Assembly (NCBI RefSeq): GCF_001625215.2
Contig: NC_030384.2
Span: forward strand, 37,234,390-37,298,389
Reading direction: 5' to 3'
DNA: 64,000 nt
Origin: Daucus carota subsp. sativus
Taxonomy: Eukaryota > Streptophyta > Magnoliopsida > Apiales > Apiaceae
Within the stretch, counting starts at the first letter, position 1, and each line of letters begins with the position of its first letter. Position numbers and translations under genes: made by a program. Below the pieces are notes generated by a model that saw only the letters and a program-made list of their open reading frames with translations, was not told where the DNA came from and ran no database searches. Positions 33,189 to 47,000 of the stretch are shown here, piece by piece.

Positions 33189-36100
33189 ATGACGCGCAGC
33201 AAAAAGTCAACAAGGAAGGCCTCTCAAAACTTCCAGTCTAGTAGCAGGGCAATAGAGAAAAGACTCATCCAGAGACACATGCAAAGGATTCCTGCTACAT
33301 CAACGTGTGATTATGCTCCTGCCTATCCAGAGTTTCGCCATGGTATCATACAGGGAGAGTCGATACCTTGCACTGATCAGTTTCCTGGGTATGTATTCAT
33401 GTGCAATGGGAAAACCAAAGCAGATTGCTATAAATACAGAGTTTTTGGTCTTCCCTCGGCAAGGATGGACATGCTTAAAAAAATAAAGCCACACATGAGG
33501 CTTTTCTTGTATGATTTTGACATGAAACTTCTTTATGGTGTATACGTTGCTGCCTCAGATGGAAAATTGGGAATTGAACCAGCAGCTTTTGGAGGGCGAT
33601 TTTCTGCACAGGTGAGATTCTTTGAGTCTGGTCAATTTATAAGATTACTTATGCACGGGTCATAGAGAAGCTGGGAATTGAACCAGCAGCTTTTGGAGGG
33701 CGATTTTCCTTCTCAGCTACATTACCTGTGAGGATAAAAATGAAAATATTTCTTTGATTTGCTGAAGTAAAAAGTTACTTTAAAAATCTGAAATTCTGTC
33801 CAATATTTTGACATTAAACGGCAGCATGTCACGTACTGCCTCTGACCGATGATTTTGTGACTCGTCAATCGGGTTTTTGCATCAGTGTTAAGTTGACTTT
33901 AAAGGATTTTCCATCCTAAATATCCCGTGTGAAACTTTATGTTCTTTGTTTTCCTTTCCTGGATAGAATAATGAAGTTTCTTGACAGTGGCAATTGATTT
34001 TTAAATGGCGTATAATGTGATTTTACAGATTTTCTTCTTCTGAAATAAGACTGATCATCTTTCAGCTCTATCCCTAGACAATTACATTCTCTCCCCGTTG
34101 CAAACATCTGGTTCCATCATTCTTTGTTCCTTAGCACCACAATCTCCACATTGTTGCAATTAAATTAATTTCTTAAAACTCATCTCACATTATCAATGGT
34201 AAGAAGAGAAACAATATGTGTCTTAGTAGACATCTCGAGCTTGTTGCAGTACTAAATGGACAGAGAATGGAGGAATATACATTTAAGTTGTAGAGATGAA
34301 TCTCCAGATCTAGGGAAGAATTGAAGGAGTAAGAGAAAATTGGTCCTTTATTCGCAGTGTCTGTATTAGAGTTCATATAAGTTTTCCACTTCGCCACTAG
34401 AGTTTATTTGAAATCTTATTTTGGTAGATAACATTGTTTTCTTTTTTATTTTGTTGCTGCCAACTTTAATTTCCTAACACTATTTATTATTATGCTTAGA
34501 ACTTAAAAGAGAGAGAGGTTGATCAGGCTGTTTTCATGGGTTAGTGAGTCATGAGTGAGCACTGGGTGGTATTGGTTTACAATCTCACAGGGTTGCTCCT
34601 AGTTTTGAGCTATAATCATTCTTACTTGCGTATTGTGCTTCTCGCAACTCCAATTATAGAGATATCAAATATTGTGGAAAAAATTAGGTTAATAAATTGG
34701 AAAATGTCGTTTTGTGATGCTTTTGAAAGTTGTACTACAGTTTAGCGGCCAAATACATTTAGCTCAGACATTACATATACTAAATAATGATCAGAATCTA
34801 TAACTAGTATAGTATCAGGATGTGAGTGTTGTCAGATATATATTTGTATATGTTGCTGCAAGATGAGAGCGTTTAGGAATTTCTGAAAAATAAATTTATA
34901 GGCAGATTATTGTTAATCTCTAATTGGTAAGTTGATAATTAGTAATTAATTGAATTCGCCATTTCGGTGAATGTAAAATGTGTAGATTTCTGCATACTAT
35001 TGCCTAAAAACAATTTCACGCCTTTGTGTCCCTTTCTCCACACGTAGAAGTCAGACACATATTTTCTCTGTGTAGTTTTCATTTGGTTGTTTTGATGAAC
35101 TTCACTTTGTTTTCAAGCCTCTCTGGACTTATTAAGTTCTTGTCTATCCCCAAAACAAAGCTTTAATGCAGTTCTGATTGTCTGGTGACCCTGTGCCCAT
35201 TAGAAGATCAGCTTAATACCTTTTTTTTTTGGCATGCTAGTGTATGCACTTACTTTCATATTTCCTCTTGGGGATCAATAAAAACAGTTTAAATCACTTT
35301 ATGATTCCACAATGAAGTGATGAGTATTGCTATCAACTTATCAACCTTATATTGGCCACCTGGTTGCTTGGAGATCTAATTGATACCTAAACGATCTGCT
35401 CAGGTGAGATTTGAGATTCTCAGGGATTGCATACCTTTGCCTGAAAGTGTTTTCAAGCCTGCAATTGTTGATAACTACAATGGTGGTTCTAAGTTTAGAC
35501 AAGAACTGAGCAGTAAACAGGCAAGAAGTTTCTTTGCATACTTATCATTCTAACACCCACTTCAATTAACTGATCTTTGTTCCTTTTAAAGCTGATGTAT
35601 GTTGTATTTGCGGTCCGTTGCAGGTAGCTAATCTGATTTTACTATTTCGCCCGGTAGCTGAGCTATCTCCAGGAATTTCTGGACCTCTGATGCCAAACAC
35701 TGTCCAGTCGGCTACGATTATTCCTAGAAGCAGTGAGCTACGATCCCAAACTGCATCTGAACTTTCTCATGAATACAACCAGTATTTAGCTCGATTAAAT
35801 CATACTAATGAGGGAGTAGCAAGTGCTATTAGACATGTTGAACCTGGACTATCTCTAGCAAATGCACCGCATACCCTTAATACAAACAGAGATCTGCCAC
35901 CTGATCTAGTCTCGTCATCTCAGTTTGGCGCGTCTAATGCAGCAGAGGTTTATCAAGCATACCCTTTTGGTAATCCAGTCCTGCACCACAGGTAAAGTCT
36001 TTTCATCAGGTTTGTGATGCCTTAACACTCTATATCGTTGTTTCTGCACAAACATTCATTGTTGCCTGGGTTTGATATCACTGTATATTGTACACACAAT

Positions 36101-38295
36101 TTAGTGGATAAGAAACACCTGTTTCATCAACAATTTATCCAAATTAGTTTAACCTTTCTGTCTTTTTAAAGCTTCTAAATTGGGTAGAAATTAGTTCTTC
36201 GGGATTTATGCTTTGGACATTTTTCTTAAAACATATACATTATTGATTGGTCAACTTTATGTATACATTTCATACATTTGCTCATTACTTTATATTGTGG
36301 TGGTAAAGAGACATGATTTATAGGAATACACACACACACACACAGAGTACTTGACAGAGTATAATCATATTGGCAAAGGAGAGATGCAACATTGCTATAT
36401 GGTGGGTAGGAATACCAAGCTTTAATCACAGTGACAGTCATTTGTGTATTTCAGGATGTTTGACTAAATAGTTTCCTGATGGCTATGATGTTAGTTTTGT
36501 GTCTGATAGAGGTTGTTTATTTATTTAATCCCCATCATCAAATATTATATGTTGGTGTCCCTGAGGAGGTTGTTCATCTACCTCTAAAGATCAAATATAT
36601 GTGGATGAGTCGAATATTCATTTCTTGTTTCTACTAATTTCCCTAGTCAATTCTCAGCGTAGATATAGAAAATTGTTTATGTCCAATGTTTTGTGTTCAA
36701 GTGTTCATATAGTGTCACGTCAGGCAGTTAGATAAGTTAAGAAAAGGAAGTGTAACATATTTGTCTATCCTGGTTCCAGAACTTTACATACTGATAGTGA
36801 TTTAGTATTTTAGCTTTTAAGCAAGTTGTTCATTATTCTGTTGGATTTTAGCACATCCAACTGCTTCTGGGCTAGATTGCCAATGGGTATAAACTGGCAC
36901 TAGGTCTAAGGATCTGTTGCAGACGTAAACAGATGGTTGCTAGCATCTTCAGTGATGGTTGTATTGTTACTTTAGAAAGCCTGCATGCTATAAAAAATCT
37001 GTTGAAACTTGTATCATGGTTTTCTCTCACAGATCCACTGGTATGCCCTATGATACTGGGAGCTTGATGCTGCACCAGTTGGCGCCTAGAAATAATCGCT
37101 ATATGCAGGGAAAGGTACTTAGTATTACTATTTGCTTTGTTCAAGCACATTGCACATGTACTTTTCAGCATCCAGGCATGGAAATGAGCTAATACTATCT
37201 TCATTGCAGACAGCTTCTTACTGGGTTCAGATGGCTTCTGAGAACGAAAAAGGAGGTCATTCGTCTTCTCCAGCAAGCACTGTTATTGGTACTGAAAGTA
37301 TTGGTGCTTCTGATGCAGTGATAGGCCAAGCTCCCTCCACGGTGCAGGAGATAAGTGATAGAAGGACTGTACAGTCAACAATAAATGTACATAATAACAA
37401 CCCCAATGTACTTGCAGTTACCAATGCTGACGCACATCATGCACCAGCAGAGCCAGTCACACAATTACATTCCGAAGCACCATCACATGACCATGCACAT
37501 CTGCATAGTTCGTCCTCTGGATCTGTCTATCGTGAAGTTCAAGCTCCCCAGGACCCTGGCCATATGTGTGCAGGTCCAGATAGGGGACTTCCATTGGCAG
37601 GCTCTGGTTTGGGAGCTAACAGTGTGTCCATCTCTCTCTCCAAAACAGCTCCTGCTGCTGCACTTGGAACAAGTCATACAGAAAGCATTCTGCAAGTGGG
37701 TCATGCACACAACTATAACCCCGGGATGTCAGTCGCATCACCTAATATGCCTGTACAAGTACATGCTCAGCTACTACATCAGGTTCCAGTACAAGCACAT
37801 GGTCAACTGCAACATCAGGTACAGGCACAAGCACATGGTCAACTGCTACATCAGGTACAGGTACAAGCACATGGTCAACTGCTACATCAGGTCCCAATAC
37901 AAGCACATGGGCAAATGCAACCTCAGGTCCCTGCACAATCAAATAGTTCTGCTCATCCGTATTATGAGGACCCGGGTCAAGTCTACCAGTATTATGCTCA
38001 AATGCCGTCATCTGATAACAGTGCTGTATATTGGGCAGGAGTAGCTCATGATCCAAACCAAGCATACCAGTATCCTCATATGCCAGCTTCTGGACACAGT
38101 GCTCCATACTGGACAGGAGTCGCTTATCAAGATCCAGGTCAAGCTTACCAGGATCCCCATCTGCTGACATATGGACAAACTGGTTCATACAATCACAATG
38201 CAGCAGTAAATGATCCCTCCTTGCAAGGACAAGTTTACAATGCTGCATACGGCACCGCAGCATCACACATGCCAATGATGCCGTCCTCGACCTAG
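33189..38295 (+). CDS. DCD (development and cell death) domain protein with a Gln/His-rich repetitive tail
   Basis: Five coding exons in phase: 33189-33611, 35404-35520, 35624-35991, 37033-37114, 37210-38295; 691 residues. A non-coding first exon probably ends at 31968 (CTCAG|GTAATC). A basic N terminus ([10 protein letters not shown]) precedes the DCD domain (about 65-180), with [30 protein letters not shown] and [16 protein letters not shown], closing with [20 protein letters not shown] proteins are plant-specific and linked to stress, hormone response and programmed cell death; the domain's biochemical role is unsettled. The C-terminal half is low complexity: five 12-residue units ([12 protein letters not shown] type) and then Tyr/Pro/Gln repeats ([19 protein letters not shown]), a likely disordered interaction region. 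Intron 2 needs a GC donor (35521-35522). The end of exon 1 is partly copied in the following intron. Start: first ATG after the acceptor; a TTG 12 bases earlier is disregarded. Confidence 0.88.
33568..33708 (+). repeat. 37 bp duplication of the end of DCD exon 1
   Basis: 33568-33604 (exon, ending just before the splice site) recurs without visible change at 33672-33708 inside the intron, 104 bases on. The copy continues into different sequence and lacks the original donor. Confidence 0.85.
37756..37935 (+). repeat. 36 bp coding minisatellite
   Basis: Five in-frame units starting at 37756, 37792, 37828, 37864 and 37900, each encoding 12 residues of [10 protein letters not shown] type. The inner units are most alike. 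Confidence 0.9.
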
Positions 38296-39056
38296 AAGAC
38301 AGAGTAATGACGAAGTTAAAATGTGAAGAACACATGGCGAGGTGTGTTGTCACATCAAATTGTGGTATCATTAGATTGGTTTTATAGGGCAGATTTGCTA
38401 GACTTGGAGGGATTCTTACCTTGCACCTGGTAAATATTGCCTTCCAAGCACTTGTAACTACTTAATTTTTTCATTTTGTTTTTTGGGAGGCAATCCTAAT
38501 CATGATATGCCTATTAGCAATTGTTATAGCTTATTTTGCATCCTTCAAATTTCAATATTCAAATTCTCTAATTGGAGGAAAACATAGAAACTAGAAATAT
38601 ACAACTTGTCAATATGTTTGGTTAGTAGAATACAGGAACATAGTTGACAATATTACTTCTAGTCTCCCTTGATTTTATAGAACTTCAATTTACTAGTATC
38701 TAAGAAATAACTCAAAGTGCCTTGAGCAGCAGGTGAGGCTAGTTCAAATTCTCCCATGTGAAAGTGGGAAACCATGGGTAATCTATCCATTATCTCATTT
38801 TTAAGGCACCATTCACCTGGTTAAAGCTCCCTGTAACTATAAAGTGCAACACCAGTCGAGCATTACACGGCATTTGGAGGAACAAGTATGATTGAACATA
38901 CCACTCATTCATAGTAACAGTTCATTCAAGAATAAATTAAAGACTGTAAATAAATTGACAAAGCATTACAAAATATTTTTAAATACGGGTCTATCATTCT
39001 ACATTTTAGCATATTCCACTTGTTTGTTTGGCTTTAAAAGCTCTAGTTCAATTCGA
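38296..39056. other. intergenic between convergent genes
   Basis: 3' flanks of the DCD and NAA30-like genes. About 38705-38860 has SINE-like features (TTGAGCAGCAGGTGAGG and GGCTAGTTCAAATTCTCCC as possible A and B boxes), too weak to annotate alone. Confidence 0.4.
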
Positions 39057-42000
39057 CTAGTGCCGTTGACTCTCTTCATGTGGCATGTCTTCGTTTTCTA
39101 CTATCAAATGACCAGATGATAACTCTGGTTGACTCTCTTCATGTGGCATGTCTTCGTTTTCTACTATCAAATGACCAGATGATAACTCTGGGCGGGGAAA
39201 TAATAGCTTCAGCCGGAAAGCATCGACACCATTCAAATAGTATCTGAATAGCCTTTTTGCCCTAATGAATCCAAGACGCCCATACAATGCAAGTGCTCCC
39301 TTATTTGTAACTTCTGCTTCTAGTGTTACCTTCATATATGAAATATAGATACATAAAACAAATGAAACATTTTGTTCCACTGGAGGATGCAAGAAAGGAA
39401 AGATAATTCGACAAAAAATACACATTGTGCAGAGCAAATGGAACATTCACACAGCATAAAAAAAGTTTTCATGTTACTTCACAATCAATTTAAATGGAAG
39501 CAACTCTGTCAAAAAAAAAAAAAAAAAAATTAAATGGAAGCACCGAAGCACTATGACACTAAGTAGTAAGTGCAATCTGATTCCCAGGGTCTAGTAACTG
39601 ATATTTGCTTTCAAAAGGTGACTTCCACTGTCAGCTGCTAGACACATATTTAGTCACCTCTAATTCATCTATGCTGATAATTTACAACCAATCATGTCAG
39701 CATGTTGATACCTCAAAACGATGTGAATTGAAGGACTATAAGATGCATTTGGGAAGTTGATCATGAGTTGAGGAACTTAATCATGTTGGTTACTATAACA
39801 TACTGACGTTTCCTTTTACCAAATTAGAAGACTAATGCTCAGTTTGGTTGGAAAAATTGAAATAAGACATGAACAGGATAAAAAATGTAAACAATATAAA
39901 TTAAAGGCATAAGGAAAAATGTAAGAGGGAAGAGTGTTAAAAAAGTACAATTTTTCTGTGGTGAGGTTCGTGAAGATTATGGGATTATTATGGGATGTAT
40001 AATCATTCCCAAATTGGCAGGATTGAGGACTACTTGTATGAAATGAAACAAAAATTATGTATTATCTACTCACAAAACAGAAAATTCCCATCTCCACCTA
40101 TATGTTATCTGTTCCAACTAATGTATTCACTTATATAAATGTAATCAAGGTGAGAAAGGAATGGCTAATGTGAAGAAAAATACAGAAACACAAGCATGTA
40201 GGAGTAAGTTGAAACAAATGTATGAGGGGTACCAATTTATAACTTCAGAGGATGGGACCTGTGAATTGCATGGTGGAAGAAAGGAATGGCAATTCTTTAT
40301 GAAAAACAGAATGGTTGGATCTTGACAGAAACTTACGGAATGGCATGAACTACAAAGAAATAAACATTTGTGCATACATGCCTAGAAGTAGGTACAAGTA
40401 TCATTATAAACGGTGCTGGTCGTTGAATTAAGGGATTCATAGCCACAGGAATGAGCCTAAGTTTACTACAAAAAATCCATGGGGACAACTGATACAGTCA
40501 ATAGTTACTATGGTTGCTTCTACACAAAACTTCCTTGCTTCGCTGCAAAACTGGATGGAACTCACATAAAAATCATGTGAACAGGCTTATAACACACCAT
40601 CTTTGTCCCGCATATATAAATGTAGTTTTGACTTCTAAAAGCTCCAATTAAAACGTTTTTCATGCTTATAAACGGACTGAACACTTTATTATATTCTAGA
40701 AAACCATTGTTGACTATTATCAGGTAATTTAAATTACTAGTGAACTATATAAACTCAGTATATTAATGTCAAAAATGAATTATTGAAAATGTCAATAATT
40801 AAACCAAACAGGTAAGAGATTGATCAAACATTTTGAAAAAGGGAAAGGTACTGCCTACGATACATTCGACATACTGCAGAACTAAAATACAGGAAGTAAT
40901 AAACAAGAGTTTGTTGGTGATAGAAGATCACAAATCCAACAAACAGAACTATAGTCAAACATGCTTATGCCTTTATTATGCACAGTCACTTTCGAATTAG
41001 TGAAAATTATAAATAAGACAATCCTAGCATTGTTCCATCATTTTGTGTATCTTCTGAATCCCGCCCAAATTGAGTACAACATACAGAATTACAGAGACAT
41101 CAGGTTCACAATCTTATCTTCTCTCTATTCTTTGTCACGATCAGGAAGAAATTCAGATGTGTTTTCTCTACAAGTAGATATGATTAATAGATGGATTAAT
41201 ACTTGCTAAAACCTATATCTTAAAGTCCATAGTATTAAGAATATTACATATTCTATCCTCTGGTGATTTTGCTAAGTTGTGCTAAACATGCTCTTCAAGC
41301 TACTACATCTGATGCTGTCCAAGCATTAATACAACTTCTGCTTAAAAAGTGCAGGAAAGTGAGGAAAAGAATTTATCATAGAAAAAAGTCAGTGTGGAGG
41401 GGAGATTAATGTTGAACTCTATCAAGTTCATTGGCACTTACAGCAAAATTATGGATGTATGGTACACATTAAACACAAAGTCATTACAGTATTTTTTCAG
41501 ATGATACTATCAAGATGATCAATATTAGTCAAATTTGCAACTTGGTGGGGATTTGGCTTGCTGCAATTTTAAATAGCCCATAATTATGTATTTTGCTATC
41601 ACTGAAAGACTGAAACCCTATAAGCTCAAGTTCTTTTCTTAACTAAAGGTGATAATGAACTGAAATCAGGCACTTCACAACTTGTTTATCAAGTAACATG
41701 CGCTTTGAACCTAAAGTCATGTTTGGGTAACAGGTAGACCAACAGGATAAGCAACTAGTACATTTGCAGCTAACTCATCTATGAAAACCTTTAAGCAAAA
41801 AATATGCACAATACAAGTATAAAGCAAAATATGTGAAAATACATATATTACAGAGTTAATGATATACCTCTTCACAACCCGATTCCATCATGACCTTGAT
41901 AGATCTTGTAACAAGTTCAGTAGCTGCAAAAATCAGACACCTAAAATTAAATGCCACAACACATAAATTGCAAATCTTAGACTCTTAACTAAACAACAAC

Positions 42001-42607
42001 ACAGAATACTAACTTTTGAATCCTAAAATTGTACCGTGGTATTAATTCGATGCTCAATGGGTGACCTCAAATTTATGCTTGAAACTAAACTTAAAGGCAT
42101 AATCCAAATGGGGTTGCAAAAAAGAAAGTAAAGGTAGAAACTTTACAAGTAAAGAGTAAAAAGTACCAATGCCCTTGCCGCGATAAGGTTTAAGAACCAC
42201 AAGCATAGCAATGTAACCCCGAAAAGTGTTTCGATGCTCCCCCATTTTACATACCACAGTTCCAATGCATTTGCCCTTATGAAAAGCCTGGAATTTTAAA
42301 TGTCAAGAAGTAAAACACGCAGAGATAGCTAGATAAATAGAAAGAGAGGGGGGGGGAGATAGAGGGAGAGAGGGGGAGGGAGGGGAGAGAGAGCGAGGGA
42401 GGGGGAGAGAGAGAGAGAGAGGGTACTTACAAGGAAAGAAAGGTTGGGCCAAAGATAAACAAAGTAACGATAGGTGAAGATGGAGTAGGGTTCACTGAGT
42501 TCTTGATCAACAAGATTCATGATTAAGGGCAAGTGATGTTCTCCTCCATAGCTTACATACTCTATTTCACATTCTTCTTCTCCCTCTTTCACTCTCTCCT
42601 CGTCCAT
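39057..42607 (-). CDS. NAA30: NAA30 (MAK3), catalytic subunit of N-terminal acetyltransferase C
   Basis: Four exons in phase: 42607-42431, 42287-42167, 41923-41868, 39329-39057; 208 residues, somewhat longer than the usual ~190. The GNAT fold is recognisable: [19 protein letters not shown] (about 36-55), [21 protein letters not shown] (68-88), the acetyl-CoA loop RGKGIA (95-100) and the C-terminal strand with [14 protein letters not shown]. In other eukaryotes NAA30 with NAA35 and NAA38 acetylates nascent proteins starting Met plus a hydrophobic residue. Arabidopsis MAK3 mutants have impaired photosynthesis. Odd: a 63 bp exact tandem duplication gives two identical 21-residue units (about 165-185 and 186-206) just before the stop. 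Without it the length would be normal. The first intron begins with a long pyrimidine tract on the sense strand. The last intron (39330-41867) is 2.5 kb and has no other gene that I can see. Confidence 0.93.
39065..39190 (-). repeat. 63 bp exact tandem duplication in the NAA30 coding end
   Basis: Two copies with period 63 (for example GTTGACTCTCTTCATGTGG at 39065 and 39128), identical by eye and in frame. Confidence 0.92.
42340..42423. repeat. GA/G-rich microsatellite abutting the NAA30 intron 1 donor
   Basis: Imperfect (GA)n with G runs on the plus strand. On the gene's strand this is a CT tract starting a few bases after the donor GTAAGTACC. Confidence 0.9.
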
Positions 42608-44082
42608 TGATTGATTTTATTATTGGAGTCTGATTAGCAAATTTCAAATCACTCTTTCTTTTCCTCGGTCTGTTTCTTAATCTGATTGCTTGCTTTGGGG
42701 CAACAGATGACTGCTTCTGCTTGGATCCTCTTTATTCCAAGTTCAACTTTAGCTTTTCTCGTATATCGGGTAAAAAAGAAAAAACATAAGAAAGGGATTA
42801 AACAGCTGCTACTGTATTACTTACAAGTAGTATCTTTTAATATTTTTAACATTAAATCAGATTTTAAATGAATAATTTTTATTTTCTGCATTGTTAGATA
42901 CTCCCTCCGTCTTTAAAAGCTTTTCTCGTTTAATATGTCCTGATTGTCTATGATATGAGACATCTACTCTATAAGACTAAATATACTCATAAGTGATCTT
43001 GTTAGATTCGTATTTATGAATACTTTAATATGGTGAAGTTTTTATATTTAATACTAATACGAAATTTAAAATATTAATGATCAAAAGTGTGTGTTGACAA
43101 GCGTGATAAACAGAAACGGGAAAAGTATTAAGATATGGAGGGAGTATCAATTGATGTCGGCTGTGAGCGGGTGGATACTACTAATGCTTAGAAATACAAT
43201 ATAATATTTGGTTCTAATTTTAATTTGTTTTAAAAATTTGTAGTTAGCAATTGTTTTTAAAAGTAAGAAACGATTGTTCAGATGAAAACAAGTACATATA
43301 TTCAAATCGTTTAGTTGCCTCTCGAAGAAGAAGGGGTCCAACAATAATATTCTTAAACTTCTGTCTAATTTCGATTGTATTTATATATGCCGTATAACTA
43401 TTAATTAATAACTTGATTCCTTTTTATCCAAAAAACATGATATATTACTAAAAATTGGAATAAAATACATCTGTTTTCGACTTCAAATATCGAGTTACAT
43501 TAAAATAATATACAAGTTCCACATTTCAATGCGTCTAATATTTTAAATAAGTATGTTTCAGTTTTAATAATATTATCTAAAAGATTCTTACTTTATTAAA
43601 AAAATATCATTAATTCTTATCTGATTTTTAAAATTCATTCATACGGATCGCTCTCCAAATGTATTAAAAATATTGATTTATCAAAAAATCATAAATAAAT
43701 ATATCAATCGATTGGTTGTATTTCGATTTCGACGATCATAATATGACATATATTATGATTATGATGATGCTGTTTATAAGATAATAACAAATAAAAATTT
43801 GAATAAGATTCTTTTAATGTATCATCTATCATGTATCTGAGACATATAATAACGTGAAAGAATCAAATATACTTTTAAAAAAAAGTGTTTGTGATGAGTT
43901 ATGGAGATGAGGAAACAAGTAAATCGCAAAAAACGTGGACTGGGTTAAGAGGTTAGTTACAATAATCCCCGTTTTATCCTTTATTATTGGAAAACTACTA
44001 TTCTTCTCCTCTCTTGTTTTTCATCCCGCTGTTCTATTCTTTCCCATACCAATAGTAATAAGAGCGGCAACACGGACGAACC
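42608..44082. other. divergent intergenic region, NAA30-like and Rieske genes
   Basis: About 1.5 kb with both promoters and a Stowaway MITE (42901-43144). No other gene seen. Confidence 0.5.
42901..43144. mobile_element. Stowaway-type MITE
   Basis: 244 bp with inverted ends CTCCCTCCGTCT and CTCCCTCCATAT, flanked by TA on both sides (42899-42900 and 43145-43146). AT-rich, no ORF. Confidence 0.85.
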
Positions 44083-47000
44083 ATGTTAAGGCTCCTCGCT
44101 TCTCGACGCCTTTCATCTCTCTCCTCCTCCGCCGCACGCTCCATCTCTCCGCCCTCATCTCTCAATCACTCTCTCCCTTCCCTCATTCCCCCTCTCTTCT
44201 CTCGCGGTTAGTTAACGCCCGCTTTTCTATTTATTTAATTTTTATTTTACGCTTTTGATTCGTTTTGTACATCAATTGAAATAACTGCCTGATTTATTTT
44301 ATCATTTCAATGTTCTGATTTTACGTCGACTGCTGTTTGATTTTTTGCATGAAAGAATGTGTCGCGTATTTGTTCTATTATGCCTTTCGAGATTTATCAG
44401 AATTCAGACGAGATCTTTTACGTTCCGAGGCGTGTTTAAATAGATCTTGATTTGTTAATTCATCTTGTTATGCGTATTGTACTATCCAACACTGGTCATT
44501 ATTCTTAATTAGAGTCTGTCGATCGTTCAATCGAATTATCTGACGACTATAGCACAACATTGTACGATATGTATGTAAAGTGGACACAGAGTTGAGTATT
44601 TTTGGCAGTGTTTAATCAATTTGAAAGATATATGCGACCGAGCTGAATTATTAACCTTGTGTGAATACACGTGAGGCGAAAGAAAATAGGAAACCAACAA
44701 CTGCAGCTCTCTTTTGCACTTCTTTGTTTTTAATAAGACACATCTGTTATCTCTTCAAGTAGATACAATTAAGAGATGGATTAATACTTCAAGTGTCTGT
44801 AGGAACTGTTCTCGATATTTACTAAACCATGTATGCTTTTAGTTAACAAGCCAGGTAGTTGGTTGGGCTGTGGGTATTATGTTCTTTCAAGACCATCTCA
44901 TTAATAGAATAAACAAATTCAAAATGTAATTCAATAAGCTTCTTATGTAACACACAAGAAGCCTTACTTCTGGCAGGAAGAGTTGATACAACAGTCAGGA
45001 TTTTTCCTAGAAATACTTTAAATGGTTGTTTTTTACTTGTCTTTTCTCGGCATCAAGATTATTAATAATTACAAGCTATGGTACCAGTACCTTCATGTCA
45101 ATCTTTGCGGGTATATTTTTAGCAAGTCTTTGTTCCGTACCATTTTCAAAACAGTTGTTCGTGCATTGCCAAGTATTGGGTACAAATACTTCTTGTGAGA
45201 AGGAGATAGTGACTTGGGGCTAGCGGCTTCTTGTCATATTACTTACAGTAAATATATCTTTATTATCCCAAATTTCTCACCAATTTCTTCCTGGAATATA
45301 AGCCATAATCATATCATTCATATTATAGCATGCAGTCTCTCTTCATCTTGTCTAAGTGGTGGATGTTTAACCACACTACAAAACCCTCTTAATCAAATTA
45401 GGTAATGAACAAAATATATTAATAGTCTGTTGACAGCTTATTCTAGCTTTTTATTTTATTTTATTTTTTTAAACTTTGTTGATGATTTATTACTCCCTCC
45501 GTCTCATTTACTTTGGCCTATTTTAAATTTGTTGGGCAAGTTGACCAATTTTTGACCTTAATTAAAAACTTATCATGTGATAAGTTTTTTTTTTTTTAAT
45601 ATGAAAATTGAATCTTATAATACATTGAAAATAGTTTATGATCATAACTTTCAAAATAATTATTACAAGTAATTTTCAATATAAAATTAGTCAATTTCAC
45701 GAGAATCTGGTCAAAGTGACAAAATAGTGGGACGGAGGTAGTATTATCTTTTGTAATAATATTTGTCCTACACCAGCAAAGTATATAAGTTCATTTAATC
45801 AATGGTATCATTTGGGGAAGTTAAATTAATGTTCTTGATGATGGTGCTGTATTTCAAATCAGCAAAAATCTTTAATGTAGTTAATCTCCATCTTGCTTTA
45901 TATTGTTGAATTGATCCATATTGGATCTTGTTTCTTATCTGTTTCTTACTATTGATTTATGGCACCTGATTTATTAAAACTTCTTCACATTGGTAGTTGC
46001 AATGACGATGGGTTGATGGCTTGAAGCGCATACTATAAGCCAATAGATGCATATAAGCTTTGTTTTAGGAGGTGTGGTACATTTTCTTTGAGTAGAGGTG
46101 CTTTGACATTTGTGGTAGCCATTATAGTTTTCACTGGGCACCTTTACCTTGTCTCTGTATCATGAGTTAGTATAAGGTTTTTGTAATGGAGATTTAGTTT
46201 GTAAATCGAAAAGAGACTCGGATTTACTGATTGAATTCCTATGTGGATTTGAGTTCCGAATCTTCCGATTTGATGTCAAAAGGAGAGTCCCGTGGCATAA
46301 GCCATTGTTTGGATTCAAATTTAATAATACCATACACTCTCTAGTTTTACAGGCCAGGATGTCCTAGCACTTCTAATGAATGGCAGGCAAAGTTTGCTCT
46401 TCTATGATGTGTAATTTACAGTTTAAGGTTGTTTTTTGCAGGTTTAATTTCTGATGCAATCACTGGAAAGAATGAGAATCTGTCTATTCCAAGTATTCCA
46501 CCAACCGTTTCAGCTGTGAAGAACCCGAACTCAAAGATAGAATATGATATTTCCAACCATGAGCGATTTCCACCTGGCGATCCTAGCAAAAGGGCAACTG
46601 CTTATCTTGTCTTGACAGGTGGCAGGTTTGTATATGCTTCCCTGATACGCCTCCTCGTCTTGAAGTTTATTCTCAGCATGTGTGCTTCCAAGGATGTTCT
46701 TGCATTGGCCTCACTCGAGGTCGATCTAAGCAGCATTCAACCTGGAACAACTGTGACTGTTAAATGGAGAGGAAAGCCAGTCTTCATCAGGCATCGAACT
46801 CAGGAAGATATCCAGGCAGCAGCCAAAGTTGATGTGAACAGTCTTCGTGACCCACAAGAAGATGGTGTCAGGGTTAAGAATCCAGAATGGCTTGTTGTTA
46901 TTGGTGTCTGCACCCATCTGGGTTGCATCCCTTTACCAAATGCAGGTGATTTTGGGGGGTGGTTTTGTCCATGCCATGGTTCTCATTATGACATCTCTGG

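Noticed and set aside
37756-37935. CRISPR-like regular spacing
   Set aside because: Units are contiguous coding repeats without unique spacers, in a plant gene.
37385-38371. 219-residue plus-strand and 209-residue minus-strand ORFs over the DCD tail
   Set aside because: Shadow frames kept open by the 36 bp coding repeat.
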